From assembly GCF_040744945.1 (NCBI RefSeq), contig NZ_CP160453.1, positions 186,001 to 250,000 on the forward strand: DNA of 64,000 nt, written 5' to 3'. A program made the translations under genes and the position numbers. Each line of letters starts with the position of its first letter. The stretch's first letter is position 1. The notes under the pieces were generated by a model. That model searched no databases. It was not told where the DNA came from and saw only the letters and a list, made by a program, of their open reading frames with translations. This document shows positions 59,476 to 64,000 of this stretch, one piece after another. Source of the DNA: Saccharothrix sp. HUAS TT1. GTDB lineage: Bacteria > Actinomycetota > Actinomycetes > Mycobacteriales > Pseudonocardiaceae.

Positions 59476-61338
59476 GTGGACAACCGGCCGCCGAGGCCAG
59501 GCGAACCCGACGGGTTCCGCAGGCGACCCGTTCACCCTCGGAGTCCTTCCGCAGGCCAACCCCCGCGCGGCCAGGAGCCGCCGGGGCGGGGGTTCGACGC
59601 GCACCCCGGCCGTCCGGCGGGTCAACGCGGGCAGGTGCCCGGTGACCAGCCGCGACGTGCCATGCCGGAACGGGTGAACCCGGTCAGGCCCGAACGCGCC
59701 AGGGCGGGCGGCGAGCCCGCCGGCCGACCCCGGCCGGCCGCGGGTCAGCGACCGACCGGTCAGCGCGCCGCCGGTGACCGCCCCGCCCAGCGCCCCGGGG
59801 CTCAGCGACCGGCCGCGCAGCGACCGCGACCGGCGGCCGGTCCGCCGCGCCGACGTCCGCCCGCGAGGTCGACCGGCGGTTCCCTCTTCGGCCGCGCGGT
59901 CCTCGCGCTGTTCTCGGTCGCCGTGCTGCTGGGCACCGGCTACGGCTGGGCGAACTACACGGCGCTCACCGAGAAGATCACCAAGACCGACGTCATCAGC
60001 GCCGAGGGCGGCGGCGAGAAGCCCGCCGACGGCTCGGTCGACATCCTGATGGTCGGCATGGACAGCCGCACCGACGCCCAGGGCAACCCGCTGCCCCAGG
60101 AAATCCTGGACGAGCTGCACGCGGGCAACGAGAACGACGGCGGCCTGAACACCGACACGCTGATCCTGATGCACGTGCCGAACGACGGCGGCAAGGCGGT
60201 CGCGGTGTCGTTCCCGCGCGACTCCTACGTGCAGATCGCCGGCGGCTACGGCCGGCACAAGATCAACTCGGCGTACGGGTACGGCAAGAGCGAGGCGATC
60301 GCCGAGCTGGAGGGCAAGGGCGTCAGCGACCCGGCGCAGCTCGACGTGCAGTCCCGGCAGGGCGGCGCCAAGAACCTCATCGGCACCATCGAGGGCCTGA
60401 CCGGCGTCACCATCGACCACTACGCCGAGATCAACCTGGTCGGGTTCTACGAGATCACCAAGGCCGTCGGCGGCGTGGACGTGTGCCTCAACCAGGCCAC
60501 CCGCGACGACATGTCCGGCGCGAACTTCGCCGCCGGCCCGCAGCGGATCCAGGGCCGCGAGGCGCTGGCGTTCGTCCGGCAGCGGTACGGGCTGCTGCGC
60601 GGCGACCTCGACCGCATCGTGCGCCAGCAGGTGTTCATGGCGGGCCTGGCCAAGCAGATCCTGTCCGCGGGCACGCTGTCCGACCCCGGCAAGCTCAGCT
60701 CGCTGATCGACGCGCTGACCAAGTCGATCGTGCTGGACCAGGACTGGGACGTGCTGCGGTTCGCCAACCAGATGAAGGACCTGACCGGCGGCAACCTGAC
60801 GTTCGAGACCATCCCGACCGGCAACCCCGAGCTGTCGACGCCCGAGGACGGCCTGGCCGTCGAGGTCGACCAGCGCGAGGTCAAGAAGTTCTTCAAGAAC
60901 CTCAACGCCGACCCGAACGCGACGACCACCACCGCGCCCGCCATCGACCACGCCGCGGTCACCGTCGAGGTGCGCAACGCCTCCGGCTCGCCGGGGCTGG
61001 CGGGCCGGGTGCTCGACGCGCTGGTCGCCAAGGGGTTCACCAGCGGGGACACCGACAACGCCGCGCCCCTGGACACGTCCGTGGTGCGCTACGGCGTGGG
61101 CGGCGAGGCGGGCGCCGAGGCCGTCGCGGACGCGCTGGGCGGGTTGGAGCTGGAGCAGGACGACGACATCCCGGCCGGCCGCGCCAGGGTGTTCGTCGGC
61201 TCCGACTACTCCGGGCCGGGCACGCAGGGCCTGGTCGGCGCGCCGCTCGTCGGCCTGGACGGCGCGCGGCAGCAGCCGGGCACGACCACGACGACCGAGC
61301 CGCCCATCGCGGCGGACGGGGTGCGCTGCGTCAACTGA
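59476..61338 (+). CDS. LytR-CpsA-Psr (LCP) cell-wall ligase
   Basis: 620 residues from GTG 59476, set by GGAGGAG five bases upstream; ATG 59461 is in frame but lacks spacing. A ~130-residue Pro/Arg/Gln-rich cytosolic tail leads to one membrane segment (FGRAVLALFSVAVLLGTGYGW). The LCP domain follows: DILMVGMDSRTD near 190, ISFPRDSYV-type VSFPRDSYVQI near 250, INSAYGYG, and GREALAFVRQRYGLLRGDLDRIVRQQVF near 370. A C-terminal LytR_C domain (about 495-590, VTVEVRNASGSPGLAGRVLDALVAKGF) and a Thr-rich tail end it. LCP enzymes attach polymers such as arabinogalactan to peptidoglycan. Confidence 0.93.
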   Translation: MDNRPPRPGEPDGFRRRPVHPRSPSAGQPPRGQEPPGRGFDAHPGRPAGQRGQVPGDQPRRAMPERVNPVRPERARAGGEPAGRPRPAAGQRPTGQRAAGDRPAQRPGAQRPAAQRPRPAAGPPRRRPPARSTGGSLFGRAVLALFSVAVLLGTGYGWANYTALTEKITKTDVISAEGGGEKPADGSVDILMVGMDSRTDAQGNPLPQEILDELHAGNENDGGLNTDTLILMHVPNDGGKAVAVSFPRDSYVQIAGGYGRHKINSAYGYGKSEAIAELEGKGVSDPAQLDVQSRQGGAKNLIGTIEGLTGVTIDHYAEINLVGFYEITKAVGGVDVCLNQATRDDMSGANFAAGPQRIQGREALAFVRQRYGLLRGDLDRIVRQQVFMAGLAKQILSAGTLSDPGKLSSLIDALTKSIVLDQDWDVLRFANQMKDLTGGNLTFETIPTGNPELSTPEDGLAVEVDQREVKKFFKNLNADPNATTTTAPAIDHAAVTVEVRNASGSPGLAGRVLDALVAKGFTSGDTDNAAPLDTSVVRYGVGGEAGAEAVADALGGLELEQDDDIPAGRARVFVGSDYSGPGTQGLVGAPLVGLDGARQQPGTTTTTEPPIAADGVRCVN

Positions 61339-61361
61339 CCGTCGACTCGGGGGGTAGTCAC

Positions 61362-62033
61362 GTGGGGAGCTTCATCAGACGGCTGCGCTGGAAGCGGGTG
61401 CTGGTCGCGCTCGGGCTGCTGGCGGTGCTCGCGGTCACGCCGTGGGTGTGGGTGCAGACCAGCAGCGCCGGGTACCGGCACTCGGCGGCCGACGTCCCGG
61501 ACGCGCCGGTGGCGCTGGTCCTTGGCGCGGGCCTGACCAGGGCGGGCACGCCGACGCCGTTCCTGGCGGGCCGGCTGGACGTGGCCGCCGACCTGCACCG
61601 GCGCGGCAAGGTCGAGGTGCTGCTGGTCAGCGGCGACAACAGCACCACCGAGTACGACGAGCCGAGCGCGATGCGCGCTTACCTGATCGGGAAGGGCGTG
61701 CCGGCGGACGTCGTGGTGGCCGACTACGCGGGGCTGGACACCTGGGACTCGTGCACGCGGGCGAAGCGGATCTTCGGCGTCGAGCGGGCGACCGTGGTGA
61801 CCCAGGAGTTCCACCTGCCGCGCGCGGTGGCGCTGTGCCGCTCGGCGGGCATCGAGGCGTTCGGGGTCGGGCACGACACGTCCGGCCGGTGGTGGTCGAC
61901 CACCGCCTACGGGCACTTCCGGGAGGGCGTCGCGGCGGGCAAGGCGATGTGGGACGGCCTGGTGGCCAAGCCGGACCCGCGGTTCCTCGGACCGCGCGAG
62001 GACGGCGTCACCAGTGCGCTCGAACGGCGTTGA
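61362..62033 (+). CDS. DUF218 (SanA/YdcF-like) membrane-anchored protein
   Basis: 223 residues. A single N-terminal membrane segment (VLVALGLLAVLAVTPWVWV) is followed by the DUF218 domain: VALVLGAGLTRAGTPTPFLAGRLDVAADLHRRGKVEVLLVSGDNST, then EPSAMRAYLIGKGVPADVVVADYAGLDTWDSCTRAKRIFGVE and VVTQEFHLPRAVALCRSAG. SanA in enterobacteria affects envelope permeability to vancomycin. It is 23 bases after the LCP gene, in one envelope operon. Confidence 0.9.
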   Translation: MGSFIRRLRWKRVLVALGLLAVLAVTPWVWVQTSSAGYRHSAADVPDAPVALVLGAGLTRAGTPTPFLAGRLDVAADLHRRGKVEVLLVSGDNSTTEYDEPSAMRAYLIGKGVPADVVVADYAGLDTWDSCTRAKRIFGVERATVVTQEFHLPRAVALCRSAGIEAFGVGHDTSGRWWSTTAYGHFREGVAAGKAMWDGLVAKPDPRFLGPREDGVTSALERR

Positions 62034-62163
62034 AACTCTACTCTCGGTACCATTCGATTAGACTGATCGGGCGATAAATCGGACATCTCGCGTAAGCGAT
62101 CGGCTTGTCGCGCTTTCCATCTGCGTGGGGTCTGCCGGGCCCCGGTGGACTGGAGGATCGACG

Positions 62164-62646
62164 GTGCAGATCGACACAGCGGCGTACCAGCGCGTGCTCG
62201 GTGATGAGCTCCGCAGCCTTCGCAAGCAGCGCGGATGGACCCGCAAGGAGCTCAACCGCCGGCTGCAGAGCGAGATCTCGCTGCAAACGCTGGCCACCTA
62301 CGAACTGGGCACCCGCCAGTGCTCGGTGGTCCGCTTGGTGGAGATCTGCGTCGCCCTGGGAGTGCCGGCGCACCAGGTGCTGGCGCGGGTGCACGAACGG
62401 GTGTTCGGTGACGCACCGGCCGGGCACCTCGCGGTCGACCTGGCCACGGTCGTCGCCGACACGCGACCGCAACTGCTGCCGCTGCGCCGCTGGGCGCAGG
62501 GCAAGCTCGCGCACCTCGTCCCCGGCCAGCCGCCCGAGGTGCACCTCGACCTGCCCGCGCTGGAGTACATGGCGCAGTTGTGCCAGCTCAGCACGGTGGA
62601 CCTGATCCGGACCCTGCGGGAGCTGGACAACCAGCGTCCCCGGTAG
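62164..62646 (+). CDS. XRE-family helix-turn-helix regulator
   Basis: 160 residues from GTG with GGAGG seven bases upstream. The N-terminal helix-turn-helix reads LGDELRSLRKQRGWTRKELNRRLQSEISLQTLATYELGTRQCSVVRLVEICVALG, followed by a ~80-residue helical domain (HQVLARVHERVFGD, AVDLATVVADTRPQLLPLRRWAQGKLAHLV). This two-part form is conserved in actinobacteria. It precedes MurT by 43 bases on the same strand; regulation of that pair is possible. About 130 bases before it are free of other features. Confidence 0.8.
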   Translation: MQIDTAAYQRVLGDELRSLRKQRGWTRKELNRRLQSEISLQTLATYELGTRQCSVVRLVEICVALGVPAHQVLARVHERVFGDAPAGHLAVDLATVVADTRPQLLPLRRWAQGKLAHLVPGQPPEVHLDLPALEYMAQLCQLSTVDLIRTLRELDNQRPR

Positions 62647-62689
62647 CATCGGGGTCCTCCCCCCTCCCCTGACGGACGCAGGAAGTCGC

Positions 62690-63940
62690 TTGCCGAACAC
62701 TCCAGGTGCAGACCCAGGCCGCCTGCCGCTGCGCACCGCAGCCGCCGTGCGACTGGGCAACATGAGTTCGAAGCTGTCGCAGAAGATGGGTCTGGGCGCC
62801 GGTGGCATGATCGGCGGCCGGGTCGCGCTCCGCCTCGACCCGCAGGCGCTGGCGCACTTGACGTCCGGCCGCTCGGTCGCCCTGGTGACCGGGACCAACG
62901 GCAAGACCACCAGCACGATGATGCTCAGTCGCGCCGTGTCGTTCCTGGGCGAGGTCGCCACCAACCACGGCGGCGCGAACATGCCCGACGGGCACGTGAC
63001 CGCGCTGTCCAAGCAGCCCGACGCGCCGTACGCGGTGCTGGAGGTCGACGAGGGGTACTTCCCCGAGGTCGTGCGGGCCGCGTCGCCCGCCGTGGCGGTG
63101 CTGCTCAACCTCAGCCGCGACCAGCTCGACCGGGTCGGCGAGGTGCGCACCATCGAGCGGTCGCTGCGCACGGCGCTCGGGTCGGTGACCGGGGTCGTGG
63201 TGGCCAACTGCGACGACATCATGGTCACGTCCGCGGCCCGCGACTGCGCCGACGTGGTGTGGGTCGCCACCGGGACGGGCTGGCACAACGACGCCGCCTC
63301 GTGCCCGCGCTGCGGCGACCCGATCCGCTGGGAGGGCGAGCACTGGCACTGCACCGGGTGCGACCTGGCCCGGCCGCGCCCGCAGTGGGTGACCGGCGAC
63401 GGATACCTGGTCGCGCCCAACGGCGTGAAGGTCGAGCTGGCGCTGCGGCTGCCGGGCAAGTTCAACCAGGCCAACGCCGTGATGGCCACGGCCGCCGCGG
63501 TGGCGCTCGGCGTGCCCGTGGAGGAGGCCGTGCAGCGGTTGCGCGCGGTGTCCAACGTGGCCGGTCGGTACCGGACGATCCAGCGGTCCGGGCACCGGGC
63601 CCGGCTGCTGCTGTCCAAGAACCCGGCCGGGTGGAGCGAGACGCTGACCGTCGTGCGCGAGGCCGACCACCCCGCGGTGCTCGTGATCAACGCGCACGAG
63701 GCCGACGGGCGCGACCTGTCGTGGCTGTGGGACGTGCCGTTCGAGCGGCTGCGCGGGCGGCAGGTGATCGCGTCCGGTGAGCGGGCGACGGACCTGGCCG
63801 TGCGGCTGACCTACGCCGAGGTCGAGCACACGATCGTGCCGGACCCGCTGCTGGCGATCGACGCCATGCCGACCGGACCGGTCGAGGTCATCGCCAACTA
63901 CACCGCATTCCGCGACCTGAACGCGAGGGCCGCCCAGTGA
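62690..63940 (+). CDS. murT: MurT, lipid II isoglutaminyl synthase catalytic subunit
   Basis: 416 residues from TTG 62690, supported by AGGAAG upstream. Mur-ligase fold: VTGTNGKTTSTMM (P-loop, ~66-78), central domain VLEVDEGYFPEV, and the MurT-specific Cys4 zinc ribbon CPRCGDPIRWEGEHWHCTGC near 204-223. The C-terminal domain holds PVEVIANYTAFRDL. With GatD it amidates the second-position Glu of lipid II to isoglutamine, which is essential in Gram-positive pathogens. The stop overlaps the gatD start (GTGA). Confidence 0.96.
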   Translation: MPNTPGADPGRLPLRTAAAVRLGNMSSKLSQKMGLGAGGMIGGRVALRLDPQALAHLTSGRSVALVTGTNGKTTSTMMLSRAVSFLGEVATNHGGANMPDGHVTALSKQPDAPYAVLEVDEGYFPEVVRAASPAVAVLLNLSRDQLDRVGEVRTIERSLRTALGSVTGVVVANCDDIMVTSAARDCADVVWVATGTGWHNDAASCPRCGDPIRWEGEHWHCTGCDLARPRPQWVTGDGYLVAPNGVKVELALRLPGKFNQANAVMATAAAVALGVPVEEAVQRLRAVSNVAGRYRTIQRSGHRARLLLSKNPAGWSETLTVVREADHPAVLVINAHEADGRDLSWLWDVPFERLRGRQVIASGERATDLAVRLTYAEVEHTIVPDPLLAIDAMPTGPVEVIANYTAFRDLNARAAQ

Positions 63941-64000
63941 GCACCAGCAAGGTCCAGATCGCGCTCGTGCTGCCCGACCTGCTGGGCACGTACGGCGACT
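63937..64000 (+). CDS. gatD: GatD, lipid II isoglutaminyl synthase glutaminase subunit, 3' end beyond window
   Basis: GTG overlaps the murT stop. The visible 21 codons read VSTSKVQIALVLPDLLGTYGD, which matches the start of GatD, a type 1 glutamine amidotransferase that feeds ammonia to MurT. The catalytic Cys lies outside the window. Confidence 0.85.
   Translation, partial: MSTSKVQIALVLPDLLGTYGD

Overview
The window is very G+C-rich with GTG/TTG starts, GTGA/ATGA stop-start overlaps and strong G/C third positions, so it is an actinobacterial chromosome. The ESX genes (EspG, a PPE-like protein, a DUF3558-type lipoprotein), the MurT/GatD pair, the LCP protein and the pSAM2-type integrated element fit the Pseudonocardiaceae (Saccharothrix, Actinosynnema, Lentzea or Amycolatopsis relatives). 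That placement is inference, not a database match.

Layout. 1-9.1 kb: a P-loop ATPase cut by the window edge, a family A exonuclease/polymerase, a secreted GH16 glucanase behind a perfect 14-bp operator, an AraC-type regulator, a toroid-like protein, then four type VII secretion genes. 9.1-20.5 kb: a lactate 2-monooxygenase-like gene whose 5' end was invaded by a 10.2-kb actinomycete integrative and conjugative element (AICE). The element carries integrase, excisionase, RepSA-type replication initiator, FtsK-like transfer ATPase, a Pra-like activator, small element proteins, a DUF5919-type regulator and AT-richer cargo (inositol-monophosphatase-like enzyme; membrane protein plus small basic protein). 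A 16-bp direct repeat (10213-10228 and 20442-20457) marks its ends. The element supplies a new in-frame N-terminus to the target gene and leaves the original first codons stranded at the other end.

20.5-31.4 kb: a minus-strand operon (TPR protein, secreted protein, fused SecDF, 33-codon mini-ORF) that led into the oxidase before insertion; an azoreductase/MarR pair with a perfect operator; an acyl-CoA synthetase; a TPR-LuxR regulator; a small secreted peptide; two PH-domain membrane proteins. 31.6-38.9 kb: a large SARP-type regulator, oligoribonuclease followed by tRNA-His, an ABC-F protein, an L,D-transpeptidase lipoprotein and tRNA-Lys. 38.9-44.0 kb: a divergent DUF2786 pair and an island with an unknown protein, a Vsr-like endonuclease, a cytosine-5 methyltransferase and a small DNA-binding-like protein.

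44.0-49.0 kb: 1.2 kb of degenerate 5-bp repeats with G-quadruplex motifs on both strands, running into a SNF2 helicase gene whose first ~800 bp share the odd composition, then a SWIM zinc-finger partner. 49.1-56.3 kb: acyl-CoA dehydrogenase, cold-shock protein, a short protein with an amyloid-signalling-like tail, a membrane protein, two small redox-type proteins, an HxlR regulator with twin palindromic operators, an orphan sugar-binding lipoprotein and a second secreted peptide. 56.3-64 kb: a fused alpha-beta glycyl-tRNA synthetase, then envelope genes (LCP ligase, DUF218 protein, XRE regulator, MurT, start of GatD).
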